A DNA stretch of 39,496 nucleotides from Gammaproteobacteria bacterium. Lineage in GTDB: Bacteria; Actinomycetota; Acidimicrobiia; Spongiisociales; UBA4744. The stretch is from contig JAACED010000016.1 in the NCBI GenBank assembly GCA_011682695.1, forward strand, positions 1-39,496, in the 5' to 3' direction. The notes under the pieces are model-generated. The model was given only the letters and a program-made list of their open reading frames with translations, ran no database searches and was not told the DNA's origin. Every line of letters begins with the position of its first letter. Within the stretch, counting starts at the first letter, position 1. Shown here one piece after another: positions 15,720-24,750 of the stretch. Made by a program: the position numbers and the translations under genes.

Positions 15720-16933
15720 TGCAGCGCAGAACCACCCGTGCGATTCATGTCGGCCGGGTTCCGGTTGGTGGAGGCGCGCCGGTGAGTGTCCAATCGATGA
15801 CGACGACCAAGACGGTGGACGTCGGCGGCACCCTCGCTCAGGTGTACGCGCTCGCGGGTGCCGGCGCCGACATCGTCCGCATCACCTGTGACACGGTTGA
15901 AGCGGCGCAAGGTCTCGCCGAGATCGCGCCCCGTTCGCCCGTGCCCATCATCGCCGACATTCACTTCCAGTATCGCCTCGCCCTCGCGGCACTCGAGGCC
16001 GGCGTCGACGGCCTGCGTCTGAACCCGGGGAACATTCGAGATGAGGGGCACGTCAAGACGGTCGCCCGGGAAGCCAAGGATCGGGGGGTCCCGATTCGCG
16101 TCGGCGTCAATGCCGGATCTCTGGACAAGGACCTTCTCGAGCGGTACGGGGGCCCGGTGCCGGAAGCGCTGGTGGCATCGGCGATCAAAGAGATCGCCTA
16201 TCTCGAGGACGTGGGATTCGGTGACATCAAGATCTCGGTGAAGCACTCGAACGTTCCATCCATGGTGAGCGCGTACCGGCTGCTCTCCGAGCAAGTCGAC
16301 TACCCGTTGCATCTCGGAGTGACCGAGGCCGGGCCACCGCCTGCCGGAATCATCAAGACGGTGGCGGGAATAGCGACGCTGCTCCTGGAGGGCATCGGTG
16401 ACACGATCCGCTTCTCACTGACCGCGGATCCCGTGGAGGAGGCGAAGGCCGGAAGGCAACTCCTCGAGTACCTCGGCCTGCGTGAACGCAGAGGCCTCGA
16501 TCTGATCGCCTGCCCTTCGTGCGGAAGGGCGGAGGTCGATGTGATCAAGGTGGCGAACGAGGCGCAGGAACGTCTGGAAGCGGCGAACTTGCCGATTCGG
16601 GTTGCGGTGATGGGTTGTATCGTCAACGGGCCTGGTGAGGCGAGAGAGGCCGATATCGGTATTGCTGCGGGACGCGGCAGAGGGCACCTGTTCATCAAAG
16701 GCAAAGTCGTGAGAGTGGTCCCCGAAGCAGACATGGTCGAGGCGCTCCTGGAGGAGGCACAGAAGCTGGTCGAGGAAGGGACGGAAGCGAGGCTGGCAGC
16801 AGCCGATGCGACTGCCGGGGCCGAGGCCGTAGCCGACGCCAGGGACCTGTTCGAACGCCAGGGAGATGCGAATCGCGCCAAGGAGCGTCGCGCTGCGGTC
16901 GGTAAGGTCGCTGCGGGGCCGACTGACGACTGA
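15716..16933 (+). CDS. ispG: 4-hydroxy-3-methylbut-2-en-1-yl diphosphate synthase
   Basis: Iron-sulfur enzyme (GcpE) that converts MEcPP to HMBPP in the MEP pathway. 405 residues. N-terminal TIM barrel: VSVQSMTTTKT, RITCDTVEAAQ, IIADIHFQYRLAL, LRLNPGNI and IRVGVNAGSLDKDLL. The [4Fe-4S] ligands are C266 and C269 (CPSCGR) and C301 with E308 (GCIVNGPGEA). After VPEADMVEALLEEA there is an Ala/Glu/Arg-rich C-terminal extension of about 60 residues that most homologues lack, probably helical. Start ATG overlaps the rseP stop. Confidence 0.96.
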   Translation: MMQRRTTRAIHVGRVPVGGGAPVSVQSMTTTKTVDVGGTLAQVYALAGAGADIVRITCDTVEAAQGLAEIAPRSPVPIIADIHFQYRLALAALEAGVDGLRLNPGNIRDEGHVKTVAREAKDRGVPIRVGVNAGSLDKDLLERYGGPVPEALVASAIKEIAYLEDVGFGDIKISVKHSNVPSMVSAYRLLSEQVDYPLHLGVTEAGPPPAGIIKTVAGIATLLLEGIGDTIRFSLTADPVEEAKAGRQLLEYLGLRERRGLDLIACPSCGRAEVDVIKVANEAQERLEAANLPIRVAVMGCIVNGPGEAREADIGIAAGRGRGHLFIKGKVVRVVPEADMVEALLEEAQKLVEEGTEARLAAADATAGAEAVADARDLFERQGDANRAKERRAAVGKVAAGPTDD

Positions 16934-16934
16934 C

Positions 16935-16940
16935 TATTCT
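16935..16940 (+). promoter_or_regulatory. Possible -10 of proS
   Basis: TATTCT in the 35-bp gap between ispG and proS, 28 bases before the GTG start. No -35 is apparent. It may be an internal promoter of the operon. Confidence 0.25.
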
Positions 16941-16968
16941 CACCAGCTACCCGAAAACAAGAGGATCC

Positions 16969-18414
16969 GTGGCGCAGCAGAAAGTTACCCCGAGAAGCGA
17001 CGACTACAGCCGTTGGTACACCGACGTGGTGCAGCGTGCAGAGCTGGCCGACTATTCACCGGTCCGAGGCTGCATGGTCATCCGGCCGTATGGCTACGCC
17101 CTCTGGGAGCACATGCAGAAGGCCCTTGACGACATGTTCAAGGAGACGGGCCATCAAAACGCCTATTTCCCGCTGTTCATCCCCTATTCGTTCATCGAGA
17201 AGGAAGCAGAGCACGTGGAGGGATTCTCTCCCGAGCTCGCGATCGTGACCCATGGCGGCGGCAAGAAGCTCGAAGACCCGCTTGTCGTTCGCCCGACCTC
17301 GGAGACGATCATCAACGCGATGTTCGCCAAGTGGATCAAGAGCTATCGCGACCTGCCGCTGCTGATCAACCAGTGGGCGAACGTCGTGCGTTGGGAGATG
17401 CGAACCCGCCTCTTTCTTCGCACGACCGAGTTCCTGTGGCAGGAAGGCCATACGGCACACGAGACCGAGCAGGAAGCCCGTGACGAGGCTCGCCTCATGT
17501 TGGACGTGTACGCACGCTTTGCCGAAGACTGGGCGGCGACGCCGGTGATTCGTGGGATCAAGTCCGATGCGGAGAAGTTTGCCGGAGCCGTCGAGTCCTA
17601 CAGCATTGAAGCCATGATGGGGGACGTGAGAGCCCTGCAGGCGGGGACGTCGCACTTCCTGGGTCAGAACTTCGCCAAAGCCTTCGAGACGAGATTCCTC
17701 GACCGCAACAACGAGCTGCAGTACCCCTATCAAACGTCCTGGGGTGTGAGCACTCGCCTCATCGGGATGACCGTGATGGTCCACGGCGACGACCAGGGAC
17801 TCATCCTTCCTCCCAAGCTTGCTCCGCACCAGGTGGTCGTGGTTCCCATTGTTCGTTCCGACGCGGATGCCGACGCTGTCTTTGAAGCTGCATGGGGGAT
17901 TACCGGTGCCTTGCACGAGCGCGGCCTCCGCGCCACGATGGACGATCGTGACGGGGTAACGCCGGGTTTCAAGTTCAACGATTGGGAGATGAAGGGCGTC
18001 CCGCTCCGTATCGAGATCGGTCCACGTGACCTGGCCGAGGGCAAGGCGATCCTGGCCCGCCGGGACCGACCCGGCAGGGAAGGAAAACAGGCCGTTCCGA
18101 TCGAGGGTGTTGCGGAGGCCGCCGCCGACCTCCTCGTGGAGATTCAGCAAGGTCTCTTCGACAGGGCCACGGCGTTCAGGGACGAGCACACCGCATACCC
18201 GGCAACGTTCGAAGAATTGCGGGAAGGCATCGAGCAGGAAGGCGGCTTCTTTCACGCAGCCTGGTGCGGTTCTCCCGACTGTGAGGCTGCGATTCAGCAG
18301 CAGACGCAGGCAACGATTCGGAACATCCCCTTCGACCAGCCCGATGATCTCGGACCCTGCATTTTTTGCGGTGCATCGGGTGAGCATCTGGCGGTATTCT
18401 CTAAGGCGTACTGA
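16969..18414 (+). CDS. proS: Prolyl-tRNA synthetase, archaeal/eukaryotic-type
   Basis: Charges tRNA-Pro. 481 residues, the short form without the bacterial editing insertion. Class II motifs are visible: motif 1 around GCMVIRPYGYALWEHMQ, motif 2 NQWANVVRWEMRTRLFLRTTEFLWQEGHTAH, motif 3 TSWGVSTRLIGMTVMVHGDD. An anticodon-binding domain follows (APHQVVVVPI), and a C-terminal zinc-like region with C-x-C residues ending CIFCGASGEHLAVFSKAY, characteristic of the archaeal-type enzyme. The GTG at 16969 has GAGGAT 7 bases upstream. Both types occur in bacteria, so this is not contamination by itself. Confidence 0.96.
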   Translation: MAQQKVTPRSDDYSRWYTDVVQRAELADYSPVRGCMVIRPYGYALWEHMQKALDDMFKETGHQNAYFPLFIPYSFIEKEAEHVEGFSPELAIVTHGGGKKLEDPLVVRPTSETIINAMFAKWIKSYRDLPLLINQWANVVRWEMRTRLFLRTTEFLWQEGHTAHETEQEARDEARLMLDVYARFAEDWAATPVIRGIKSDAEKFAGAVESYSIEAMMGDVRALQAGTSHFLGQNFAKAFETRFLDRNNELQYPYQTSWGVSTRLIGMTVMVHGDDQGLILPPKLAPHQVVVVPIVRSDADADAVFEAAWGITGALHERGLRATMDDRDGVTPGFKFNDWEMKGVPLRIEIGPRDLAEGKAILARRDRPGREGKQAVPIEGVAEAAADLLVEIQQGLFDRATAFRDEHTAYPATFEELREGIEQEGGFFHAAWCGSPDCEAAIQQQTQATIRNIPFDQPDDLGPCIFCGASGEHLAVFSKAY

Positions 18415-18427
18415 GTAGCCGCAGCAT

Positions 18428-18454
18428 TTGGCAAGAGAGTACGCGGGCTATACT
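18428..18454 (+). promoter_or_regulatory. Promoter of the rimP-nusA-infB operon
   Basis: TTGGCA (18428-18433) and TATACT (18449-18454) with a 15-bp spacer, slightly short. They are followed by a ~65-base leader with a hairpin and then rimP. Confidence 0.5.
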
Positions 18455-18483
18455 CGCGCCTGGTAAAACCTATGGACGCTTGA

Positions 18484-18507
18484 AAAGGTGGGCGCCCGCC
18501 CGCCTTT
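18484..18507 (+). promoter_or_regulatory. rimP leader hairpin, terminator-like
   Basis: AAAGGTGGGC (18484-18493), loop GCCC, GCCCGCCTTT (18498-18507): a 10-bp stem with one G-U pair, just upstream of the rimP start at 18523. A GC stem flanked by A's and U's is terminator-shaped, and a hairpin of this kind directly before rimP is known in several bacterial groups; an attenuation role is inferred. Confidence 0.5.
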
Positions 18508-18522
18508 CTGTACGAGGAATAC

Positions 18523-19008
18523 ATGAACGAGACTGCCCTGTGGGACATACTCGAGCGGTACTTGACCGCCGAGGGTCTGGAACTCGACGATGTCGAGTGG
18601 TCCGGCCGTGTCCTGCGCGTCCTCATCGATGCGGAGGGTGGCATCGACGTGGGCCGGATCTCCGAGACGACCGCCGGCATTTCCCGCCTTCTCGATGGGG
18701 AGGCACACCTGGGGGATCCATATACGCTCGAGGTGTCGTCGCCGGGACTCGAACGTAAGCTCCGACGACCTGCTCACTTTCTCAAGGCGGTCGGACGCGA
18801 GGTTTCTATCACAACACGGAGTGAGATCGCGGGGAGCCGTAGTCATCGAGGTGTATTGGAGGCTTCCGACGAAGACGCCTGCATCGTCGTAGTGGGAGAT
18901 GAGCGGAGAACGCTGCCGATGGGTGAGATCGCATCAGCGAAGACCCTGTTCCACTGGGAACGCAACGCAAAGCCGGGGAAGGCGCGGCGCAAGGAGGCAA
19001 TCCGATGA
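18523..19008 (+). CDS. rimP: Ribosome maturation factor RimP
   Basis: Needed for 30S subunit assembly. 161 residues. N-terminal domain: LEDVEW-like LELDDVEWSGRVLRVLID, then GGIDVGRISETTAGISRLLD; DPYTLEVSSPGLERKLRRPAHF is the family hallmark. The C-terminal SH3-like domain includes GVLEASDEDACIVV and ends in a Lys/Arg-rich tail. The ATG at 18523 follows GAGGAAT. It overlaps nusA by 4 bases, as in most bacteria. Confidence 0.95.
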   Translation: MNETALWDILERYLTAEGLELDDVEWSGRVLRVLIDAEGGIDVGRISETTAGISRLLDGEAHLGDPYTLEVSSPGLERKLRRPAHFLKAVGREVSITTRSEIAGSRSHRGVLEASDEDACIVVVGDERRTLPMGEIASAKTLFHWERNAKPGKARRKEAIR

Positions 19009-20147
19009 AGATGGATTTTGCGGTGATGGAGGCACTCGAACTGCTCGAGCAGGAACGCGGCGTGCCGGTCGAGACGATCCTCGATGCTCTGGCGAACGCG
19101 CTCGTGTCTGCATACAAGCGCAGTCCCGGTGCAGCGGAGGAAGCACGCGTGGTGATCGATCCGAACGCGGGCGACATCACCGTCTACGCGCAGGAACTCA
19201 ACGAGGACGGCGATGTCATCGACGAGTGGGAGGACACCCCGGACGACTTCGGGAGGATCGCCGCACAGACGGCCAAGCAGGTGATCGCACAGCGTCTGCG
19301 CGATGCCAAGCGTGAGCAGGTCTTCGACCTCTACGAGGGTCGCGAGGGGGATCTGATCACCGGTATCGTGCAGCAGGTCGACCATCGCTATGCCATCCTC
19401 GATCTCGGTGACGCCGAGGCGTTGATGCCGGGATCCGAACGAATCCCGTACGAACGGCTCGAGCGAGGCAACAGAGTCAAGGGCTTGATCATCGAGGTTC
19501 GCGGCGAGACGAAGGGTCCGCAGATCGTCGTGAGTCGCAGCCATCCGGATTTCATCCGCAAGCTGCTCAACCTCGAAGTCCCGGAGCTGCTCGACGGCAC
19601 CGTCGAGATCAGGGCGATCGCTCGTGAACCGGGCCACCGCACCAAGATCGCGGTGGCATCGAACGACCCGAACGTCGATCCGAAGGGCGCCTGTGTGGGT
19701 GCACGTGGCACACGGGTGCGGCAGGTTGTGAACGAACTTCGCGGCGAGAAAGTCGATGTGGTGCAGTGGCGGGAAGATCCCACGCAGTTCATTGCAGAGG
19801 CGCTCGGTCCGGCCAAGGTGCAAGAGGTTCGCATCGACGAGAAGGACAAGTCCGCGATCGTGATCGTGTCGGACCATCAGCTGTCGCTGGCCATTGGCCG
19901 GGAGGGCCAGAATGCCCGCCTTGCGGCGAAACTGACCGGCTACCGCATCGATATTCGATCCCAGACCGAAGACGCAGGCGGAGGGGCTGAGGACACCAAA
20001 GCAAAAGCGCCGGATAAAGCTCCCGACGCCCCGGTTTCCGAGGAGCCTACGAGCGAGAGCACCGCGCAGGAACCCGAAGAGCCGGTGGAGGAAGCTCCGG
20101 CTGCATCAACGGAGACAGACGGCACAGAGGATGAGGCTGGGAACTGA
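19005..20147 (+). CDS. nusA: Transcription factor NusA
   Basis: RNA polymerase elongation factor acting in pausing, termination and antitermination. 380 residues. N-terminal polymerase-binding domain (MKMDFAVMEALELLEQERGV), S1 domain about 110-180 (GDLITGIVQQVDHRYAILDL, PGSERIPYERLERGNRVKG), KH1 (SHPDFIRKLLNLEVPEL, ASNDPNVDPKGACVG) and KH2 (LSLAIGREGQNARLAAKLTG). The acidic Glu/Pro/Thr tail after about 325 is low complexity and not part of the core. ylxR, which follows nusA in most Gram-positive bacteria, is missing; infB starts 3 bp after the stop. Confidence 0.96.
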   Translation: MKMDFAVMEALELLEQERGVPVETILDALANALVSAYKRSPGAAEEARVVIDPNAGDITVYAQELNEDGDVIDEWEDTPDDFGRIAAQTAKQVIAQRLRDAKREQVFDLYEGREGDLITGIVQQVDHRYAILDLGDAEALMPGSERIPYERLERGNRVKGLIIEVRGETKGPQIVVSRSHPDFIRKLLNLEVPELLDGTVEIRAIAREPGHRTKIAVASNDPNVDPKGACVGARGTRVRQVVNELRGEKVDVVQWREDPTQFIAEALGPAKVQEVRIDEKDKSAIVIVSDHQLSLAIGREGQNARLAAKLTGYRIDIRSQTEDAGGGAEDTKAKAPDKAPDAPVSEEPTSESTAQEPEEPVEEAPAASTETDGTEDEAGN

Positions 20148-20150
20148 CAG

Positions 20151-22274
20151 ATGGCGAAGCAACGTATTTATGAACTGGCGCGGGAGCTGGGCCGAGAGTC
20201 CAAGCTCGTTCTTGCCCGTGCCACGGAACTCGGCATCGATGTCAAGACTGCTTCGTCCGCAGTCGACGAGGCCGCGGCGAAGCTGATCATCGCTTCGTTC
20301 GAGGATGTCGACGAGACGCCGAAAGTCGAAGCCGAGACGCCCGAGCCGGACGCTGAGACGCCCGAGCTGGACGCTGAGACGCCCGAGCTGGACGCTGAGA
20401 CACCCGAGCTGGACGCTGAGACGCCCGAGCTGGACGCTGAGACACCCGAGCCGGACGCTGAGACGCCCGAGCTGGACGCTGAGACACCCGAGCCGGACGC
20501 TGAGACGCCCGAAGCGGCGCCGATCGTCATCGAGCCGGGAATCAGCATCGAAGCATTCGCGGACGCGATCGGCGTGTCTACCAGTGATGTCGTCAAGGCG
20601 TTGCTCCTGATGGGAGAGATGGCCGGGGCAGGTTCACCGATGCCTGTGGACGCGATAGAACTCGTCGCAGAAGAGCTCGGCGTGACCGTCCAAGTCGAAG
20701 CTGCGGAGGAGACTCCTGAACCTCTCCCCGCGGCTCCGGTGTTCGATGACGATCCGAAGGACTTGGTTCCCCGCCCGCCCGTCGTGACGGTGATGGGCCA
20801 TGTCGATCATGGCAAGACCACCCTTCTGGACAAGATCCGCTCGGCCAACGTCGTCGCCGGAGAAGCCGGCGGGATCACCCAGCACATCGGCGCGTATCAG
20901 GTGTCGAGAGGTGGCAAGAAGATCACCTTCGTGGATACGCCCGGTCATGAGGCATTCACCGCGATGCGCGCCAGGGGAGCGAATGTCACCGACATCGTCG
21001 TTCTCGTGATCGCTGCCGAAGACGGTGTCATGCCGCAAACCGCCGAAGCGATCAGCCATGCCGAAGCCGCCGGCGTGGACATCATCGTCGCGCTGAACAA
21101 GATCGATCTTCCTGGGGCCGACCCTGACAGGGTTCGTGCTCAACTCACCGAGTACGGTCTCGTCGCAGAGGAGCTCGGTGGAGACACGGTCACTGTCGAG
21201 ATCTCTGCCAAGCAGGGCTTGGGTATCGACCAGCTCCTCGAGATGATCGATCTGATCTCGGAAGTCGAGGAGTTCAAGGGCAACCCGAATGCCCCTGCAT
21301 CGGGCGCCGTCATCGAGTCCAACCTGGACAAAGGGCGTGGTCCCGTTGCGACCGTCATCGTGCAGCGAGGAACGTTGCGTCGGGGTGATGCGTTGGTATC
21401 CGGCGCGGTATCGGGACGAGTTCGTGCCATGCTCGATGAGAACGGCAAGCAGGTCAAAGAAGCGACGCCGGGCACACCGGTGCTGGTGATGGGCTGGGAG
21501 TCCGTACCGACCGCTGGAGACCGGTTCGAGGTCGTCACCAACGAGCGTGAGGCACGGTCCAAGGCCGCCAAGGTCCAGGACAAGCTCAAACTGGCGGGCT
21601 CCGTGGTTCCCACGGCTCGGGAGCGCCTCGCCTTGCTGCTCGAGCAGCTCAGGAGCGCGGATGAGGCCGAGCTGCGGCTGATCATCAAGGCCGATGCGCA
21701 CGGATCCCTGGAGGCAATTCGCGATGCCATCGCGAAGATCGGCAGGGAGGGCGGCAAGATCGTGATCATCCACGGGGCGGTGGGTGGGATCACCGAGAAC
21801 GACGTCAGCCTCGCCGATGTCACAGAAGCGGTGATCATCGGGTTCAACGTTCGTCCAGACAGTAAGTCGCGTAAGGCGGCCGAAGAACAGGGCATCGAGA
21901 TTCGGACGTATCGCGTCATCTACGAACTGCTCGACGAAATCGAACAGATGCTGGTGGGACGTCTTGCACCCGAGGAGATCGAGCAGGTGCTGGGCTCTGC
22001 CGAAGTGCGGGCCGTGTTCAAGGTCCCCCGTGCCGGAAACATCGCGGGGAGTTACGTCACCGAAGGAGAGATCGTGAGAGGAGCCAAAGCGAGATTGCTT
22101 CGCGAAGGCATCGTCGTCTACGACGGCACGATCGATTCTCTGCGTCGCTTCAAGGACGACGTCAAGCAGGTAGCGGCCGGCTACGAGTGTGGTATCGGCC
22201 TCGACCGCTTCAGCGACGTGAAAGAAGGCGACGTGATCGAGGCCTACGTGCTGAAGGAAGTTGCCCGGAAGTGA
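20151..22274 (+). CDS. infB: Translation initiation factor IF-2
   Basis: GTPase that brings initiator tRNA to the 30S subunit and promotes subunit joining. 707 residues. IF2_N motif at the start ([23 protein letters not shown]), a repeat-rich linker (62-121), a second N-domain ([20 protein letters not shown]), then the G domain: GHVDHGKT (216-223), DTPGHEAF (262-269), NKID (316-319). Domains II-IV follow with [35 protein letters not shown] and the fMet-tRNA-binding C-terminus. Shorter than Streptomyces IF-2 because the linker is small. Downstream of nusA in the same operon. Confidence 0.97.
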   Translation: MAKQRIYELARELGRESKLVLARATELGIDVKTASSAVDEAAAKLIIASFEDVDETPKVEAETPEPDAETPELDAETPELDAETPELDAETPELDAETPEPDAETPELDAETPEPDAETPEAAPIVIEPGISIEAFADAIGVSTSDVVKALLLMGEMAGAGSPMPVDAIELVAEELGVTVQVEAAEETPEPLPAAPVFDDDPKDLVPRPPVVTVMGHVDHGKTTLLDKIRSANVVAGEAGGITQHIGAYQVSRGGKKITFVDTPGHEAFTAMRARGANVTDIVVLVIAAEDGVMPQTAEAISHAEAAGVDIIVALNKIDLPGADPDRVRAQLTEYGLVAEELGGDTVTVEISAKQGLGIDQLLEMIDLISEVEEFKGNPNAPASGAVIESNLDKGRGPVATVIVQRGTLRRGDALVSGAVSGRVRAMLDENGKQVKEATPGTPVLVMGWESVPTAGDRFEVVTNEREARSKAAKVQDKLKLAGSVVPTARERLALLLEQLRSADEAELRLIIKADAHGSLEAIRDAIAKIGREGGKIVIIHGAVGGITENDVSLADVTEAVIIGFNVRPDSKSRKAAEEQGIEIRTYRVIYELLDEIEQMLVGRLAPEEIEQVLGSAEVRAVFKVPRAGNIAGSYVTEGEIVRGAKARLLREGIVVYDGTIDSLRRFKDDVKQVAAGYECGIGLDRFSDVKEGDVIEAYVLKEVARK
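20334..20513 (+). repeat. 21-bp tandem repeat within infB
   Basis: Nine ETPE units (residues 62-121), each 21 bp (for example GACGCTGAGACGCCCGAGCTG), encoding ETPELDA or ETPEPDA. Units are nearly identical at the DNA level, so the array probably arose by recent slippage or unequal exchange and may vary in copy number between strains. Confidence 0.9.
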
Positions 22275-22278
22275 CGGC

Positions 22279-22569
22279 ATGCATGCTTCAGCACTCCGCA
22301 TCGAGCTCCGCATTCCGCAGGCCCGGTCCCTGAAGGCGAAGCGGGGCGTTCTGCGGCCACTCCTCGACGATGTGCGACGCACATTCGGTGTATCGGTCGC
22401 GGAAGTCGGTTTTCAGGACCAGTGGCAGCGGTCGACGATCGGAGTGGCCCTCGTGTCCGAGCATCATGCGGAGCTGCTCAAGCAGTCACGTGCAATTCGC
22501 CGTCACGTCGAGCGTCGCAATGACGTGGAGATTCTCGAGGTGGCCATGTCGTATTTGGAGGAGTCATGA
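22279..22569 (+). CDS. DUF503 family protein (YlxP-like)
   Basis: Small conserved protein found between infB and rbfA in Gram-positive bacteria; role unknown, thought linked to ribosome biology only by context. 96 residues from the ATG at 22279: LRIELRIPQARSLKAKRGVLRPLLDDVRR and a central VAEVGFQDQWQRSTIGVALVS, matching DUF503 (SLKDKR, AEVGxxDxWxxxxLG). An in-frame TTG at 22261 lies inside infB and would add six residues. It overlaps rbfA by 4 bases. Confidence 0.93.
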   Translation: MHASALRIELRIPQARSLKAKRGVLRPLLDDVRRTFGVSVAEVGFQDQWQRSTIGVALVSEHHAELLKQSRAIRRHVERRNDVEILEVAMSYLEES

Positions 22570-22928
22570 CCCGTTCCCCGAGCCCGCGACTGCGTAGGGT
22601 GAACTCGATGCTCCTGCGTGAGATCGCCGATATCGTGCGGGGCCTGAAAGACCCGAGACTCGGGTTCGTGACGATCACAGCGGTCGAGACGACCCCAGAT
22701 CTCCGCACCGCTCACGTCTACTACTCCGTGTTGGGATCTGTCGAGCAGCACGAGGCGTGCGCGGCCGCGCTCGAAGCGGCCGCTGGGCATGTGCGCGGTG
22801 AGGTCGGTCATCGTGTCCGCCTCAAGTACACGCCTACGATCGTGTTCTCTCCCGACTACGGCATCGTGGAAGGCACGAAGATCTCGAACCTTCTCAGGAA
22901 GATCTCGAACAAGAACGAAGTGTCATGA
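22566..22928 (+). CDS. rbfA: Ribosome-binding factor A
   Basis: Single KH-like domain protein that assists 16S rRNA 5'-end maturation, especially in the cold. 120 residues, starting MTRSPSPRLRRVNSMLLREI, with ADIVRGLKDPRLGFVTITAVE and VYYSVLG, and the terminal region LKYTPTIVFSPDYGIVEGTKI with the family's dissociated LRxxPxLxF pattern. Start overlaps DUF503 stop; stop overlaps the DHH gene. Confidence 0.95.
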   Translation: MTRSPSPRLRRVNSMLLREIADIVRGLKDPRLGFVTITAVETTPDLRTAHVYYSVLGSVEQHEACAAALEAAAGHVRGEVGHRVRLKYTPTIVFSPDYGIVEGTKISNLLRKISNKNEVS

Positions 22929-23869
22929 GTTCGCTCGATGCCGCCGTCGCGGAGTTGAGGGATGCCTCAGAGATCGCGGTGGCGTGTCATGTGGGTCCGG
23001 ACGGGGACGCCATAGGTTCTGCGCTTGGCCTCGCAGCTTCGGCGCGCCTGGCGGGTCGCTCCAGCGTCGTCTCCTTCGGAGAGCCGTTCGTCTTACCTCC
23101 GATCTATGAGTACCTCCCATTGGAGATCCTCGTATCGCCGAAGGAGTTTCCGGCGCAGCCCGAGGTCATGGTGAGCGTTGATGCCGCGTCCCTGGATCGT
23201 CTCGGAAGTCTCGTGCCGTCGGCAAAGTCGTCGGGGAGTCTCATCGTGATCGATCACCACATCTCGAATCCCGGTTTCGGAGACGTCAATGTGATCGACG
23301 CCGAAGCCGCCGCATCTGCACAGATCGTGTTCCGGCTGCTCGGCGAGCTCGCGTGGCCGATCGATGAGACGGTCGCGACGGCGCTCTTGACGGGCATCGT
23401 CACCGATACCGGACGTTTCCAGTATTCGAGCACGTCACCGGAGGTGCTGCGGATCGCAGCCGAGTTGGTCGAGGCCGGCGCCCATCCCGAGATCGTTGGC
23501 CAGAACATGTACGAGCGGGTTCCGTTCTCCTTCCTCAAACTCGAAGGCGATGTGCTTGCCCGAGCGGAACTCGACGGAGACATCGTCTGGTCGGTGTTGT
23601 ACCAGGAGGACTTGACTCGGTGGGGAATCGGCATGGAGGACACCGACCCACTCATCGATGTGGTCCGTCTTGCGTGGGAGGCGACGGTTGCCGTGCTGAT
23701 CAAGGAGCTGGCCGACGGTACGTTCAAGGTGAGCCTCCGTTCGAGGGGTGAAGTCGATGTCGGCGTGATCGCTTCCGCGTACGGTGGGGGAGGTCACCAC
23801 AACGCTGCCGGCTTCTCGCACGCCGGGCCGCCGGATGCCATCATCGCGGCACTCAAGGCGAGACTGTGA
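22925..23869 (+). CDS. DHH/DHHA1 phosphoesterase (NrnA-like)
   Basis: Likely bifunctional nano-RNase/3'-phosphoadenosine-5'-phosphate phosphatase of the NrnA type, which removes short RNA fragments; some homologues also cut cyclic-di-AMP products. 314 residues. Motifs: GPDGDAIGS (24-32), SVDAASLDRLG (84-94), IVIDHHIS (107-114, the DHH), GIVTDTGRFQYSST, and the DHHA1 glycine loop GGGGHHNAAGF near residue 290. Manganese binding by the Asp/His residues is expected from the family. The position between rbfA and truB is usual for this gene in Gram-positive bacteria. Confidence 0.93.
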   Translation: MSSLDAAVAELRDASEIAVACHVGPDGDAIGSALGLAASARLAGRSSVVSFGEPFVLPPIYEYLPLEILVSPKEFPAQPEVMVSVDAASLDRLGSLVPSAKSSGSLIVIDHHISNPGFGDVNVIDAEAAASAQIVFRLLGELAWPIDETVATALLTGIVTDTGRFQYSSTSPEVLRIAAELVEAGAHPEIVGQNMYERVPFSFLKLEGDVLARAELDGDIVWSVLYQEDLTRWGIGMEDTDPLIDVVRLAWEATVAVLIKELADGTFKVSLRSRGEVDVGVIASAYGGGGHHNAAGFSHAGPPDAIIAALKARL

Positions 23870-24750
23870 TCAACGGGTTTCTGCTCATCGACAAGGCTCC
23901 CGGATGGACATCGCACGATGTTGTCGCGAAAGTCCGCGGGATCGTTCGCCAGAAGAAGGTCGGTCATGCAGGGACTCTGGACCCCTCCGCTACCGGACTG
24001 CTCGTTCTCGGCCTCGGGAAAGCGACCCGGTTGCTGCGTTTCATTCAGGCATATCCAAAGGAATACGTGGCCCGGGTGATGTTCGGGGTCGCCACCGACA
24101 CGCTCGACGGCGACGGGGCGATCCTGCATCGAGAGCCCATGTCGTTCGATGAGGCGGACCTCCGCGGTGTAATCGGGCGTTTTGTCGGTGTGATTGCGCA
24201 AGTGCCGCCGATGGTTTCCGCCATCCGGGTGGGTGGTCGACGGTTGTACGAAATCGCCAGGGAGGGTGGAGAGATCGAGCGTGCCGCCCGCACAGTGGAG
24301 GTCTATGGCATCGACGTGCTCGAGTTCGCTCCCGGACCATATCCGGAAGCCACGCTGCGGGTGCGATGCGGGAGCGGGACCTACATTCGGAGCCTCGGGG
24401 CGGATCTCGGCCAGGCGCTCGGTGGTGAAGCACACATCGGGACGCTGCGGAGGACACGCGTCGGGTGGATGGACGCGGATCGAGATGGTGTGACGATCGA
24501 ACAGGTTGTCGAGGCGGCTCCGAACTACGGTGTGATCTCGATGGCGGACGGCCTCAAAGACCTCCCTGCCGTACACGTCGATCACAAGACGTCCGTAGCG
24601 GTCCGGCACGGTATGCAGTTTCCTGTTGGAACCTTTGCAGCGGACGCGCCGGCGGAAACCGACGTTCGGGTACTCGATTCCGGTGGAGACCTCCTGGCGG
24701 TGTATCGCTCCCGGGGTCTTCTGTGGAGTCCGGAGGTGGTGATCTCGTGA
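23866..24750 (+). CDS. truB: tRNA pseudouridine(55) synthase TruB
   Basis: Makes pseudouridine 55 in the T-loop of tRNAs. 294 residues starting MINGFLLIDKAPGWTSHDVV. The catalytic Asp is D39 in KVGHAGTLDPSATGLLVLGLG. Further family motifs: YVARVMFGVATDTLDGDG, PPMVSAIRVGGRRLYEIAREG, RCGSGTYIRSLGADLGQALG, then a C-terminal PUA-like domain. The GTG start (23866) overlaps the DHH stop by 4 bases and the stop overlaps the ribF GTG. Confidence 0.96.
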   Translation: MINGFLLIDKAPGWTSHDVVAKVRGIVRQKKVGHAGTLDPSATGLLVLGLGKATRLLRFIQAYPKEYVARVMFGVATDTLDGDGAILHREPMSFDEADLRGVIGRFVGVIAQVPPMVSAIRVGGRRLYEIAREGGEIERAARTVEVYGIDVLEFAPGPYPEATLRVRCGSGTYIRSLGADLGQALGGEAHIGTLRRTRVGWMDADRDGVTIEQVVEAAPNYGVISMADGLKDLPAVHVDHKTSVAVRHGMQFPVGTFAADAPAETDVRVLDSGGDLLAVYRSRGLLWSPEVVIS

